The position numbers and the translations under genes are program-made. Shown here in pieces: positions 6,760 through 15,421 of a stretch of DNA of 64,000 nucleotides (the stretch's first letter is position 1; each line of letters begins with the position of its first letter). Under the pieces are notes generated by a model that was not told the origin of the DNA, made no database searches, and saw only the letters and a list, made by a program, of their open reading frames with translations. Location: positions 60,238 to 124,237 of the forward strand of contig JAYELS010000055.1 in the NCBI GenBank assembly GCA_034717695.1, in the 5' to 3' direction. Source of the DNA: NAT127 sp034717695. GTDB taxonomy: Bacteria; Pseudomonadota; Gammaproteobacteria; Pseudomonadales; Porticoccaceae.

Positions 6760-8913
6760 TCAGAATTTCCCGTAGTAGCCTTCTTTGAGTGCGTCGAACA
6801 GGTTGGCGGCGGTGTGCATCTCGCCGTCGTATTCGACCTCTTCGTTACCTTTCACCTCGACGGTGGTGCCGTCCTCCAGGGTGAACTGGTAGGTGGTGTT
6901 TTCCAGGTCCTTTTCCTTCACCAGCACGCCCTGGAACGCCTCGGGGTTGAAGCGGAAGGTGGTGCAGCCCTTGAGACCCTTGTCATAGGCGTACATGTAG
7001 ACGTCCTTGAACTCGTCGAAGGGGAAGTCGGTGGGGATGTTGATGGTCTTGGAGATGGAGGAATCCACCCATTTTTGCGACGCCGCCTGCACGTCCACGT
7101 GCTGCTTGGGCTTGATGTCCTCGCTGGTGACGAAGTAGTCAGGCAGTTGCTCGCCGGGCTCGGTGGAGTAAGGCATGGCGTGGGCGTTGATCAGCTCCCG
7201 GTAGGCGAGCAGCTCGTAGGAGAATACGTCGACCTTTTCCTTCGACTTTTTACCCTCGCGGATCACATTGCGGGAGTAGTGGTGGGCGAAGCTCGGCTCG
7301 ATGCCGTTGCTGGCGTTGTTGGCGAGGGACAGGGAGATGGTGCCCGTCGGCGCGATGGAGCTGTGGTGGGTGAAGCGGCAGCCCTGCTCGGCGAGCTGAT
7401 CCACCAGGGCCTTGTCGACGCTGGCGATGCGCTGCATGTAGCGGCTGTAGCGGGCGTGGAGCACCTTGCCCTTGACCCTGTCCCCCACCTTGTAGCCGTC
7501 CTTCGCCATCTCCGGACGCTGGCGCAGCAGGGCGGCGGTGATCTCGAACTCCTCCTCCATGATGGGGGCGGCGCCCTTCTCCCGGGCGAGATCGAGGCCG
7601 GTGCGCCAGCCGGACATGGCCATCTCGCGGCTCACCGCCTCGGTGAATTCGAGGGACTCGGGGCCACCGTAGGGCATGCCCAGCATGGTCATGGTGGAGC
7701 CGAGGCCCAGGAAGCCCATGCCGTGGCGGCGCTTGCGGTAGATCTCGTTGCGCTGCTCTTCGAGGGGCAGGCCGTTGATCTCCACCACGTTGTCGAGCAT
7801 GCGGGTGAACACCGACACCACCTCCCGGTAGCTGTCCCAGTCGAAGCGGGCCTTGTCGGTGAAGGGGTCGAGGACGAACTTGGTGAGGTTCACCGAGCCC
7901 AGCAGGCAGCTGCCGTAGGGGGGCAGGGGCTGTTCGCCGCAGGGGTTGGTGGCGCGGATGTTCTCGCAGAACCAGTTGTTGTTCTGCTCGTTGACCTTGT
8001 CGATGAGGATGAAGCCGGGCTCGGCGTAATCGTAGGTGGAGGTCATGATGACGTTCCACAGCTTGCGGGCCTGCACGGTGCGGAAGATGCGGCAGGCCAC
8101 CCGGCCCTCGGCGTCGCGCACGTAGGTGTTGGCGTCGGGGAAGTCCCGCCACACCACCTGGCCCTCGTCGTGGAGGTCGAAGGTGCCGGCGGCCGCCTCC
8201 TTCTCGGTGATGGGGAAGCACAGGGGCCATTCGCCGTCGTCCTTCACCGCCTGCATGAACTCCTCGGTGATCAGCAGGGACAGGTTGAACTGGCGCAGGC
8301 GGCCGTCCTCGCGCTTGGCGCGGATGAAGTCCACCACGTCGGGGTGGCTGACGTCGAAGGTGCCCATCTGGGCGCCGCGGCGGCCCCCGGCGGAGGACAC
8401 GGTGAAGCACATCTTATCGAAGATATCCATGAACGACATGGGCCCCGAGGTATAGGCCCCGGCGCCGGACACATAGGCGCCCCGGGGGCGCAGGGTGGAG
8501 AATTCGTAGCCGATGCCGCAGCCGGCCTTGAGGGTGAGACCCGCCTCCAGGTTGCGCTCGAGAATGCCCTTCATGGAATCGGGGATGGTGCCCGACACGG
8601 TGCAGTTGATGGTGGAAGTGGCGGGCTTGTGCTCCAGGGCGCCGGCGTTGGAGATGATGCGACCGGCGGGAATGGCGCCGTTGCGCAGGGCCCACAGGAA
8701 GCGCTCGTACCACTTGTCCTTGAGATCCCCCTCCTCCACATCCGCCAGGGCCCGGGCCACCCGCTGGTAGGTGCCGTCGATATCGGGGTCGACGGGGTTG
8801 CCGCGCTTGTCCTTGAGGCGGTATTTCTTGTCCCAGATGTCCTCGGAGGCGGGCTGTAGCTGGATATTGACGGAGGCGGGCTTCTTGGCCGTTTTCAGGG
8901 CTTCTATTGACAT
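6760..8913 (-). CDS. nrdJa: Adenosylcobalamin-dependent ribonucleotide reductase, catalytic chain NrdJa
   Basis: A 717-residue class II ribonucleotide reductase. Visible active-site elements are TINCTVSG (first redox cysteine), NPCGEQPLPPYGSCLLGSVNL (radical-bearing Cys and general-base Glu in CGE, plus the second redox Cys region) and APTGTISL. The chain ends at EGYYGKF without the C-terminal cysteine tail, which is on NrdJb. It reduces ribonucleotides independently of oxygen using B12. The upstream region carries a NrdR box at 8982-8997. No cobalamin riboswitch was recognised upstream, as expected for a gene whose product uses rather than makes B12. Confidence 0.95.
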   Translation of the reverse strand: MSIEALKTAKKPASVNIQLQPASEDIWDKKYRLKDKRGNPVDPDIDGTYQRVARALADVEEGDLKDKWYERFLWALRNGAIPAGRIISNAGALEHKPATSTINCTVSGTIPDSMKGILERNLEAGLTLKAGCGIGYEFSTLRPRGAYVSGAGAYTSGPMSFMDIFDKMCFTVSSAGGRRGAQMGTFDVSHPDVVDFIRAKREDGRLRQFNLSLLITEEFMQAVKDDGEWPLCFPITEKEAAAGTFDLHDEGQVVWRDFPDANTYVRDAEGRVACRIFRTVQARKLWNVIMTSTYDYAEPGFILIDKVNEQNNNWFCENIRATNPCGEQPLPPYGSCLLGSVNLTKFVLDPFTDKARFDWDSYREVVSVFTRMLDNVVEINGLPLEEQRNEIYRKRRHGMGFLGLGSTMTMLGMPYGGPESLEFTEAVSREMAMSGWRTGLDLAREKGAAPIMEEEFEITAALLRQRPEMAKDGYKVGDRVKGKVLHARYSRYMQRIASVDKALVDQLAEQGCRFTHHSSIAPTGTISLSLANNASNGIEPSFAHHYSRNVIREGKKSKEKVDVFSYELLAYRELINAHAMPYSTEPGEQLPDYFVTSEDIKPKQHVDVQAASQKWVDSSISKTINIPTDFPFDEFKDVYMYAYDKGLKGCTTFRFNPEAFQGVLVKEKDLENTTYQFTLEDGTTVEVKGNEEVEYDGEMHTAANLFDALKEGYYGKF

Positions 8914-8981
8914 GGGGGTTCTCGCCGTTCTAAGGGGTTTGAATAGATGTTGGGGTTATTTTGTCCAACGCGGGATAAAAG

Positions 8982-8997
8982 ACACAACATATAGTGG
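8982..8997. promoter_or_regulatory. NrdR box upstream of nrdJa
   Basis: The 16-mer ACACAACATATAGTGG matches the NrdR consensus ACACWATATVTWGTGT at nearly every position. It lies 69 bases upstream of the nrdJa start codon. NrdR represses ribonucleotide reductase genes when dATP is high. NrdR sites usually come in pairs about 31 bases apart; I could not find a convincing second copy, so only one box is claimed. Confidence 0.7.
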
Positions 8998-9245
8998 CAA
9001 GGGAAGTGACGGGAATCAAGGCCGGCGGGCGGAATTTTTCACCTCGACGCCCGCGCGGCGTGCCCCGGGTCGAGGGCGCGGCCCATCGCCGGGCATAAAG
9101 TGTTGATTATCTGGCCAAAGCACTTACCATCTTGCGCCCATGGCCTACGCCGTCGAAGGCGCCATGGCCGGCTGCAGCGATTCCTTCCCCCCATCGCTCC
9201 GCCACGACAACAACGACCACGACCGACCGACGAGGCAACCTCCCC

Positions 9246-9725
9246 GTGACCGAATTCGACACCCGCCAACTGCGCAACACCCTGGGCTCCTTTGCCACCG
9301 GAGTCACCGTGATCACCGCCCTCGACGCCGACGGCACCCCCCGGGCGATGACCGCCAACAGCTTCTCGTCGGTGTCCCTCGACCCGCCGCTGGTGCTGTG
9401 GAGCATCGGCAAGGATGCCCTGGCCTTCGACGCCTTCACCCAATGCAAGCACTTCGCGATCCACGTCCTCAAGCAGGACCAGCAGGCGCTGTCGTCCCGC
9501 TTCGCCACCCGCGAGGCCCGCACCTTCGACGACCTGCAGATGGAGCACGGCGTCGGCGGCGTGCCCCTGTTCAGCGACTACCTGTCCCGCTTCCAGTGCG
9601 AGCTCCACGAATGCCTCCCCGGCGGCGACCACATCATCGTCATCGGCAAGGTGGTGGACATCGAGCACAAGGAGGGGGAGCCCCTGCTGTTCTTCAGCGG
9701 CAAGTACCGCCAGCTGGCGGAGTAA
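9246..9725 (+). CDS. Flavin reductase-like (FMN-binding split-barrel) protein
   Basis: A 159-residue flavin reductase domain protein: LRNTLGSFATGVTVITA, then MTANSFSSVSLDPPLVLWSI, the FMN-binding signature of the HpaC/DIM6-type reductases, and GDHIIVIGKVVDIE near the C-terminus. Such proteins supply reduced flavin to two-component monooxygenases. The start is taken as GTG at 9246, preceded by GAGG about 10 bases upstream; longer in-frame versions add a low-complexity leader. It is a single plus-strand gene between the divergent nrdJ operon and the convergent lipid operon, with its own terminator. Confidence 0.85.
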   Translation: MTEFDTRQLRNTLGSFATGVTVITALDADGTPRAMTANSFSSVSLDPPLVLWSIGKDALAFDAFTQCKHFAIHVLKQDQQALSSRFATREARTFDDLQMEHGVGGVPLFSDYLSRFQCELHECLPGGDHIIVIGKVVDIEHKEGEPLLFFSGKYRQLAE

Positions 9726-9743
9726 CCGCCAGCCGCGACAACG

Positions 9744-9774
9744 GCCCGGCCGGGGAGACCTTGCCGGGCTTTTT
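9744..9774 (+). terminator. Intrinsic terminator of the flavin reductase gene
   Basis: GCCCGGC and GCCGGGC form a seven-base-pair stem directly followed by TTTTT, about 20 bases after the stop codon. It is correctly placed for plus-strand termination. Confidence 0.8.
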
Positions 9775-9814
9775 GCGTCCGGGAGTGTTGGCCGGGCCGC
9801 CATGCGGGTTTCGC

Positions 9815-10084
9815 GGCCGATGACGCCTGCGGCTTTTAGGCCCTACGGGAGCCCGTAGGGCGGAAGAGGCGAAGCCGTCATCCGCCGGGGGATGCCCAAC
9901 CTCGCGGGTGTCCGGCCGATGGCGCCTGCGGCTTTTCGGCCCTACGGGAGGCTGTAGGGCGGAAGAGGCGAAGCCGTCATCCGCCGGGGGATGGCCAACC
10001 TCGCGGGTGTTCGGCCGATGGCGCCTGCGGCTTTTCGGCCCTACGGGAGGCCGTAGGGTGGAAGAGGCGAAGCCGTCATCCGCC
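9815..10084. repeat. Array 2: three tandem 99-base copies of the hairpin repeat
   Basis: GGCCGATGRCGCC opens copies at 9815, 9914 and 10013, giving an exact 99-base period; each copy ends in CGTCATCCGCCG. The core GGCCCTACGGGAG...GTAGGGYGGAAGAGGCGAAGCC is shared with array 1 (5694-6000), which differs mainly in the left arm (TGCGGCTTTT here). The arms are inverted repeats, so each unit can form a long hairpin. The array separates two convergent genes. The copies within this array are more alike than copies between arrays, which suggests local duplication. Confidence 0.85.
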
Positions 10085-10104
10085 GCGGGGCATCCCCTCG
10101 CCGG

Positions 10105-11382
10105 TCACACCCGCAACAGCGGGGCGCTGCGGTCCCCCGCCTTCACCAGCACCATCTGCACATCGCCGATGGAGCGCTCGATAAAGCCCCCCTCGCAGTA
10201 GCAGAAATAAAACTCCCAGAGGCGAATGAACTCCTCCGGGTAGCCCAGGGCGCGGATGGCGGTGAGGTTGGCGTGGAACCGGTCGCGCCAGTGCTTCAGG
10301 GTCTCGGCGTAGTGGGGGCCGATATCCTCCAGGTGAAACAGCCGCATGTCGGTGTGGCGGGCCACGGCGGCGGTGAGGGAGGCCACAGAGGGCAGAAAGC
10401 CGCCGGGGAATACATAGCGCTGAATGAAATCCACCGAGCGGCGGTAACTGTCGTAGAGGTTGTCGGCGATGGTGATGGCCTGCAGTACCATCTTGCCCTC
10501 GGGCTTCAGCAGACGGCTGCACAACGCGAAGAAGCGGCCGATATTGTCCTCGCCGATGGCCTCGATCATCTCGATGGACACCAGCTTGTCGTACTGGCCA
10601 TCGAGGTTGCGGAAGTCCTCCTTGAGGAGGGTGATGCGATCCGCGAGCCCCGCCTCGCTGACGCGCTCCACCGCCAGCTGGTACTGGGCGTCGGAGATGG
10701 TCGTGGTGGTCACCCGGCAACCGTAGTGGCGGGCGGCGTGGATGGCAAAGCCGCCCCAGCCGGTGCCGATCTCCAGCAGGTGGTCGTCGGGCTTTAGGTC
10801 GAGCTTGCGGCAGATGCGATCGATCTTGGCGACGGACGCGTCCCTCAGGGTGGCCTCGGGGGTCTCGAACACCCCCGCCGAGTACATCAGGGTATCGTCG
10901 AGGAACAGCTTGAAGAAGTCGTTGCCGAGGTCGTAATGGGCCTGGATATTGCGCCGGCTCCCCGCCACGCTGTTGCGGTGGAGCCAGTGGAACAGCTTGT
11001 TCAGGGGTGCCATCAGGCGGCCGAGGCCGCCGTCCACCGCCTCCAGCACCCCCCGATTGCACACCAGCAGGCGCACCAGGTCCACCAGATTGTCGCAGCG
11101 CCAGTGACCGAGCATGTAGGCCTCCGCCGCGCCGATGGAACCGCCGAAGGCGAGGTCGGGGTAGAAGGCGGGGTTCCTGATCTCCACCCGCACGGGATTG
11201 GGGAAGTCGGCGCTGATCTCGCCAAAGCGGTGGCGGCAGTCGCCCTCCACCACCTCCAGCAACCCGTGGCGCAGATCCCGGAACTTGGCCAGCACCCCGT
11301 TGCGGGCCAGGCGGCCGAGGGGCGAGACGGCACGCCGCCGGGGAACGGGCAGGGACCGGGTGGTGGATTTCGACAGGGTCAT
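10105..11382 (-). CDS. CFA-synthase-family lipid methyltransferase (variant active site)
   Basis: A 425-residue member of the cyclopropane-fatty-acid synthase family, starting MTLSKS. The SAM motif is LLEIGTGWGG (about 202-211) and the family signature SIEMIEAIG (about 269-277) keeps the bicarbonate-site Glu. By eye, the Cys of E. coli CFA synthase (in a YTCGYW context) is replaced by Ala (MYSAGVF) and the catalytic His by Gln (VLQAIT). Family members of this kind can make methyl-branched or other modified acyl chains rather than cyclopropane. The start overlaps the DUF1365 stop as ATGA, so translation is coupled. It is the last gene of the light-regulator operon. Confidence 0.85.
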   Translation of the reverse strand: MTLSKSTTRSLPVPRRRAVSPLGRLARNGVLAKFRDLRHGLLEVVEGDCRHRFGEISADFPNPVRVEIRNPAFYPDLAFGGSIGAAEAYMLGHWRCDNLVDLVRLLVCNRGVLEAVDGGLGRLMAPLNKLFHWLHRNSVAGSRRNIQAHYDLGNDFFKLFLDDTLMYSAGVFETPEATLRDASVAKIDRICRKLDLKPDDHLLEIGTGWGGFAIHAARHYGCRVTTTTISDAQYQLAVERVSEAGLADRITLLKEDFRNLDGQYDKLVSIEMIEAIGEDNIGRFFALCSRLLKPEGKMVLQAITIADNLYDSYRRSVDFIQRYVFPGGFLPSVASLTAAVARHTDMRLFHLEDIGPHYAETLKHWRDRFHANLTAIRALGYPEEFIRLWEFYFCYCEGGFIERSIGDVQMVLVKAGDRSAPLLRV

Positions 11383-12155
11383 GGCTTTTCTCCGGTAACG
11401 GCGGGGGGCGAGGATTCGGGGTGGGGGTGGAAGCGGGCGCCCTTCAACCACAGGCGCAGGGCCTGCCAGTAGATGGCGCCCACCACCTTGAGGGTGGTGA
11501 AGGGCATGGCGGCAAAGGCCCGGAGCAATTCACCGCGGGTGAAGGGGCGGCGTTCGAGGCGAAGGCCGGCGCTGAACAGGGGCTCCTCCCCGCGGCCCAC
11601 CGCGATGGCGAGGCGCAGCGTCTCCCCGGGCACATCGAGGCGCCAGTCATAGGTGGTATCCATGGGCATGAAGGGCGAGACGTGGAAGCCCTTGCCGTGG
11701 CGGGTGGCGAGCAGCGCCCCCTCACCCTGGCCGCGAAAATCGAGCACATAGCAGTGCCGCTCAAGCCAAGGGGTATTGGTCACCTCGGCGATCACGAATT
11801 CCACCCGGCGGTCGCTGGCATCGAAGCAGTAGTAGAAGCTCACCGGGTTGAAGCGAAAGGCCATGAAGCCAAAGCCGGTGAGCAGGCGCACCGGGCCCGA
11901 CGGCTCGACGCCGGTGCGCTCCGCCACCAGGCGCCGGGCGCTGGCGGCCAGGGATTCGCTCGCCCCCCCCAGGTGATCGCCGCGGCGAAAGCGCAGGGGC
12001 GAGAAGACCTTGCCCATGAGCCACGGAAAGCGGGCGAGATCCGCGTCCTGGGTGTCGAGATCGAGATACAGCAACGCCATCCGGTAGTGGAACCGGTGCT
12101 CCCGGGGCTGGAAGCGGCTGTGATCAACCCGTCCGATGTAGAGGCAGGTAGCCAA
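11379..12155 (-). CDS. DUF1365 family protein
   Basis: A 258-residue protein matching DUF1365: VRLLTGFGFMAFRFNPVSFYYCFD and the later MDTTYDWRLDVPGETL are characteristic. The function is unknown. It almost always sits between a FAD-dependent amine-oxidase-like gene and a CFA-synthase-like gene, exactly as here, so a role in unsaturated or modified fatty-acid metabolism is inferred from context. The gene overlaps the upstream FAD gene by 32 bases and the downstream methyltransferase by 4, which points to one co-translated unit. Confidence 0.85.
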   Translation of the reverse strand: MATCLYIGRVDHSRFQPREHRFHYRMALLYLDLDTQDADLARFPWLMGKVFSPLRFRRGDHLGGASESLAASARRLVAERTGVEPSGPVRLLTGFGFMAFRFNPVSFYYCFDASDRRVEFVIAEVTNTPWLERHCYVLDFRGQGEGALLATRHGKGFHVSPFMPMDTTYDWRLDVPGETLRLAIAVGRGEEPLFSAGLRLERRPFTRGELLRAFAAMPFTTLKVVGAIYWQALRLWLKGARFHPHPESSPPAVTGEKP

Positions 12156-13401
12156 TGCTCTCCTCCCACAGGCGGAAGTGGTCGAGGGCGTTGAGGGCGC
12201 TCACCACCCCGTCCTCGTGAAAGCCGTTGCGCCAGTAGGCACCGCAAAAAAAACTGCGGCGCAGGCCGTTGATCTCCACTTGGCGGGCCTGGGCCGCCAC
12301 CGATGCCCGGGTGAACAGGGGGTGGTCGTAGCTCATCGCTGCAATCACCTTGTCCGCCGGTACGGCGGCATCGTTGTTGAGGGTGACGCACAGGTGCTCC
12401 CGGCAGGGCAGGGATTGCAGGCGGTTCATGTAGTAGGTGAGGGTCGCCTTGCCGGCGTCGTCCCGGGGCAGCCGGTAGTTCCAGCTTGCCCAGGCCCGGG
12501 GGCGGTCCGGCAGCAGCTCGGTGCCGCTGTGCAGCAGGGCGCTGTTCCGCTGGTAGGGAAAGGCGCCGAGCACGGCCTTTTCGAGGGCCGTGGCGTCGTC
12601 GATCATGGCCAGGGCCTGGTCGCTGTGGCAGGCAAAGAACACCGCCTGGTAGGTGTCGAGCTGGCCGTTGGCCTCCACCTCCACCCGATCGGCGAAGCGC
12701 CGCACCCGGGTGACCGGGGACGACAGGCGGATGCGCTCCCGGTAGCGGCGGGTCATGGCCTCCACATAGGCCCGGGAGCCGCCCTTGACCACATACCACT
12801 GGGGCCGGTCGTTGATGCTGAGCAGGCCGTGGTTGTGGAAGAAGCGGGCAAAGAACGTCGCCGGGAAGTCGAGCATCAGGTCCAGGGAGGTGGACCAGAT
12901 GGCCGCCCCCATGGGCAGGATGTAGTGGCGGGTGAAGCCCTCTCCGTAGCGGCCATCCCGCAGAAATTCGCCGAGGGTAAGGGCGCTGTCGTCACTGGCG
13001 AGCAGCCCCTGGGCCTCCCGGTTGAAGCGGAGGATATCCGCCAGGAGCCGGTAAAAAGCCGGGTTCAACAGGTTGCGGCGCTGGGCGAACAGGGTATCGA
13101 GGTTGCTGCCGCTGTACTCGAAGCCGGTGGCCTCGGCGTGCATGCTGAAGCTCATCTCGGTTTTCTGGCGGTCGACGCCGAGTTCATCCAGCAGGCGGAT
13201 AAAGTTGGGGTAGGTGCGGTCGTTGAAGACGATAAAGCCGGAATCCACATCCAGCACCCGGCCCTCCACCTCCACCCGATGGGTGTGGGTGTGGCCGCCC
13301 ACGTAGTCGTTGGCCTCATAGACGGTGATGTCGTGGTCGCGGCTGAGGTGCCAGGCCGCCACGTTGCCGGCGATGCCGGTGCCGATCACTGCGATTTTCA
13401 T
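12124..13401 (-). CDS. FAD-dependent amine-oxidase-like oxidoreductase (COG2907)
   Basis: A 425-residue flavoprotein. The N-terminus is a textbook Rossmann FAD motif (IAVIGTGIAGNVAAWHL) followed by VYEANDYVGGHTHT, the second FAD contact of the amine oxidase/desaturase superfamily. The start at 13401 was chosen because the Rossmann strand begins there; an upstream in-frame extension lacks any homology-like sequence. Relatives next to CFA-like genes act on acyl chains, for example as desaturases or reductases of methylated fatty acids. That activity here is inference from family and context. Confidence 0.85.
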   Translation of the reverse strand: MKIAVIGTGIAGNVAAWHLSRDHDITVYEANDYVGGHTHTHRVEVEGRVLDVDSGFIVFNDRTYPNFIRLLDELGVDRQKTEMSFSMHAEATGFEYSGSNLDTLFAQRRNLLNPAFYRLLADILRFNREAQGLLASDDSALTLGEFLRDGRYGEGFTRHYILPMGAAIWSTSLDLMLDFPATFFARFFHNHGLLSINDRPQWYVVKGGSRAYVEAMTRRYRERIRLSSPVTRVRRFADRVEVEANGQLDTYQAVFFACHSDQALAMIDDATALEKAVLGAFPYQRNSALLHSGTELLPDRPRAWASWNYRLPRDDAGKATLTYYMNRLQSLPCREHLCVTLNNDAAVPADKVIAAMSYDHPLFTRASVAAQARQVEINGLRRSFFCGAYWRNGFHEDGVVSALNALDHFRLWEESIGYLPLHRTG

Positions 13402-13426
13402 CGGGACTCCTGTGGTGGCCTCGGGA

Positions 13427-14104
13427 TCAGGGGGATGGGTCGGCGTCCGCCCGGGGGCGGTAGCTGAGGGTGCGGCCGTTGTCGAGCTCCGAGCGCAGGC
13501 CAAGCCAGCGGCCCTCGCCGTCGTACCAGAGATGGATGTCCGCCTCGGGGTTTTTCAGCACAAAGGCCTCACCGCGCCCGCCCCAGGGCAGCTCATCCAT
13601 GCCCCGGGGCTCGAGGCGGACCGCTCCCAGCTCGCCGGTCTGGCTGTTGAGCAATTGATCGGCGCCGGCGAGCAGCTCCCGGTCCCAGTAGGCATAGCTG
13701 CGGGGGCAATCCACCGCCACCGGCGCTAGGGCCTTGCCTTCGCCGGTGTCGAGGGCGAGGCCCTTGTCGGTGAGCTCGGCATCGACCCGGAAGTCGTCGC
13801 CGTTGGCGTCGGTGCGGGAACGAATGGCGACGAGGCAGCCATCCCGCCACTGCTCCTCGGAGCGGTGGCGGTAGCGGTAGGCGTTGATGAACAGCACCTT
13901 GACGTCGTAGCGGGCCTCGCTCACCAGCCTGAAACCCTCCCCCTCCGGGGTGAAGTGATAGCGGTGGGTGCCGATGGGCTTGTCGTCCAGGTAGACATCA
14001 AAGGCCAGGGGCTCGTTGGCCGCCAGCGGCCCGGCCCACAGGAAAAGCGCGACAAACCCGACCAGCAGGCCCCCGCAACGGCACAACGATGGAAACGGCG
14101 TCAT
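13427..14104 (-). CDS. DUF6134 family exported protein
   Basis: A 225-residue protein with an N-terminal signal sequence (hydrophobic stretch about 11-28 ending AAANEP-like). The mature part begins LAFDVYLDDKPIGTHRYHF, a beta-rich module typical of this uncharacterised family, which is recurrent in CFA-like/DUF1365 clusters. A periplasmic or outer-membrane-facing role, perhaps lipid or pigment handling, is possible but unproven. It overlaps the DUF1295 gene upstream by 4 bases. Confidence 0.7.
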   Translation of the reverse strand: MTPFPSLCRCGGLLVGFVALFLWAGPLAANEPLAFDVYLDDKPIGTHRYHFTPEGEGFRLVSEARYDVKVLFINAYRYRHRSEEQWRDGCLVAIRSRTDANGDDFRVDAELTDKGLALDTGEGKALAPVAVDCPRSYAYWDRELLAGADQLLNSQTGELGAVRLEPRGMDELPWGGRGEAFVLKNPEADIHLWYDGEGRWLGLRSELDNGRTLSYRPRADADPSP

Positions 14105-14877
14105 TCAAGCCTCCCCGCCCGGGGCAGCCCCGGGATAAAAGCCGGTGTGCGGCGGATATAGTCCCGGTACGCCGGGCGCCGCTCGGCGATGTCGCTCTCA
14201 AGCAACGACACCCCGGAGACCTTCACCAGCAGCACCGTCATCAGCAAGGGCGACACCAGGGCCCACCACTGGCCCGCAGCCAGGGCGACCACCGCCAGAC
14301 CCCACCAGAACAGGCAGTCGCCGAAATAATTGGGGTGGCGGCTGTAGCGCCACAGGCCCCTGTCCATGACCCGGCCGGTATTCGCGGGGTCCGCCCTGAA
14401 GCGGCTCAGCTGCCAGTCCGCCACCGCCTCCCAGAGGAAGCCGGCGAGGGCGACGGCGAGGCCCGCCAGCTCCACCGCGCCGAGGCCACGGGGGGATGCC
14501 AGGGCGCCCAGGATCACCAGGCTCGCCAGCCAGGCCAGCACACCCTGGAGCGCGAACACCATGAACAGGCTCTTCCACCAGAACCCAGGGGAGTGGCGCC
14601 GGCGCATGGCCTGGTAGCGGCGATCCTCCCCGTGGCCGAGATTGCGGCGGGCGAGGTGGATGTGGAGCCGCAAGCCCCAGGCCATCACCAGCCCCAGCAC
14701 CAGCCACTGCAGGGCGCCCGCGTGCCGGGGATCGAACCAGATCCAGGCGGCGAGCACGAACATCAGCGGCCACACCAGGTCCACCAAACTGGCGTCGCGG
14801 CGCACCAGGCTCAGCAGCCACAGGGCGGCGAGCAGGCACAGGTTGGCGGCGAGGGGAACCCACCATTCACCGATCAC
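14101..14877 (-). CDS. DUF1295 / steroid-5-alpha-reductase-like membrane protein
   Basis: A 258-residue polytopic membrane protein of the DUF1295 family. The conserved C-terminal segment GLWRYSRHPNYFGDCLFWWGL matches the NADPH-binding signature of the steroid 5-alpha reductase/isoprenylcysteine methyltransferase-like fold. Members are presumed membrane reductases acting on lipophilic substrates. It lies in the lipid operon, overlapping both neighbours by a few bases (14101-14104 and 14867-14877). A reductase step on a modified acyl chain is a plausible role. Confidence 0.85.
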   Translation of the reverse strand: MIGEWWVPLAANLCLLAALWLLSLVRRDASLVDLVWPLMFVLAAWIWFDPRHAGALQWLVLGLVMAWGLRLHIHLARRNLGHGEDRRYQAMRRRHSPGFWWKSLFMVFALQGVLAWLASLVILGALASPRGLGAVELAGLAVALAGFLWEAVADWQLSRFRADPANTGRVMDRGLWRYSRHPNYFGDCLFWWGLAVVALAAGQWWALVSPLLMTVLLVKVSGVSLLESDIAERRPAYRDYIRRTPAFIPGLPRAGRLE

Positions 14878-15421
14878 TGGCCACCTCCAGCGCCCCGCCC
14901 CGGGTGGCCCCAGCCTGAAGGCCCCCTTGCCAGGCCTGCGCCGCCCGCAGCAGGAGCGGCGTCACCACCAGCCAGCCGGCGCCGATCACCCCAAGGCTCA
15001 GCACCCTGTCGACCAGAACGATGGCGCCCAGCTGCTCACCGGCGACGAAGGCGAGGGGCCCGCCAACACCCCCGAACACCGCCGCCAGCACCGGCTTACC
15101 CTGCATCCAGGCCAGGGAGTAATCCAGGGTGGAGGCAAAGTTCATCCACAGCGCCGCCATCCACAGGGGCGCCATCACCACCCCATAACCCGGGTATTGG
15201 ACAAGCCCCGCGCCAAATACCAGGGACTCCCATAGCCAGCCGAGCAACCCCACCAGCAGCAGGAAGGCGCCCTCGAGCCAGGGATCGGCGGCGAGCCAGA
15301 GGTGAACCACCAGCAGGGCCAGTGCCCCGGCGGCACCCCACCAGGGGTAGCCGGCCGCCGCCCCCAGCACCACCGCGAACCAGCCCACCTGGAACTGGAT
15401 GAAATTCCAGAGGTTATTCAC
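14867..15421 (-). CDS. DUF2878 family membrane protein
   Basis: A 184-residue protein with about six hydrophobic segments, beginning NNLWNFIQFQVGWFAVVLGAA, the typical start of DUF2878 proteins. I chose the GTG at 15421, which overlaps the stop of the upstream methyltransferase gene by 8 bases; longer versions would run deep into that gene. The function is unknown. Its constant company with CFA-like methyltransferases suggests a membrane partner of the acyl-modifying enzymes. Confidence 0.8.
   Translation of the reverse strand: MNNLWNFIQFQVGWFAVVLGAAAGYPWWGAAGALALLVVHLWLAADPWLEGAFLLLVGLLGWLWESLVFGAGLVQYPGYGVVMAPLWMAALWMNFASTLDYSLAWMQGKPVLAAVFGGVGGPLAFVAGEQLGAIVLVDRVLSLGVIGAGWLVVTPLLLRAAQAWQGGLQAGATRGGALEVASDR

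Noticed and set aside
8914..9245. Cobalamin riboswitch upstream of the B12-dependent ribonucleotide reductase
   Set aside because: I could not recognise a B12-box or the expected paired structure; the region is short and is better explained by a NrdR-controlled promoter.
9039..9803. 254-codon minus-strand frame opposite the flavin reductase
   Set aside because: It is antisense to a clearly conserved flavin reductase and shows only compositional bias.
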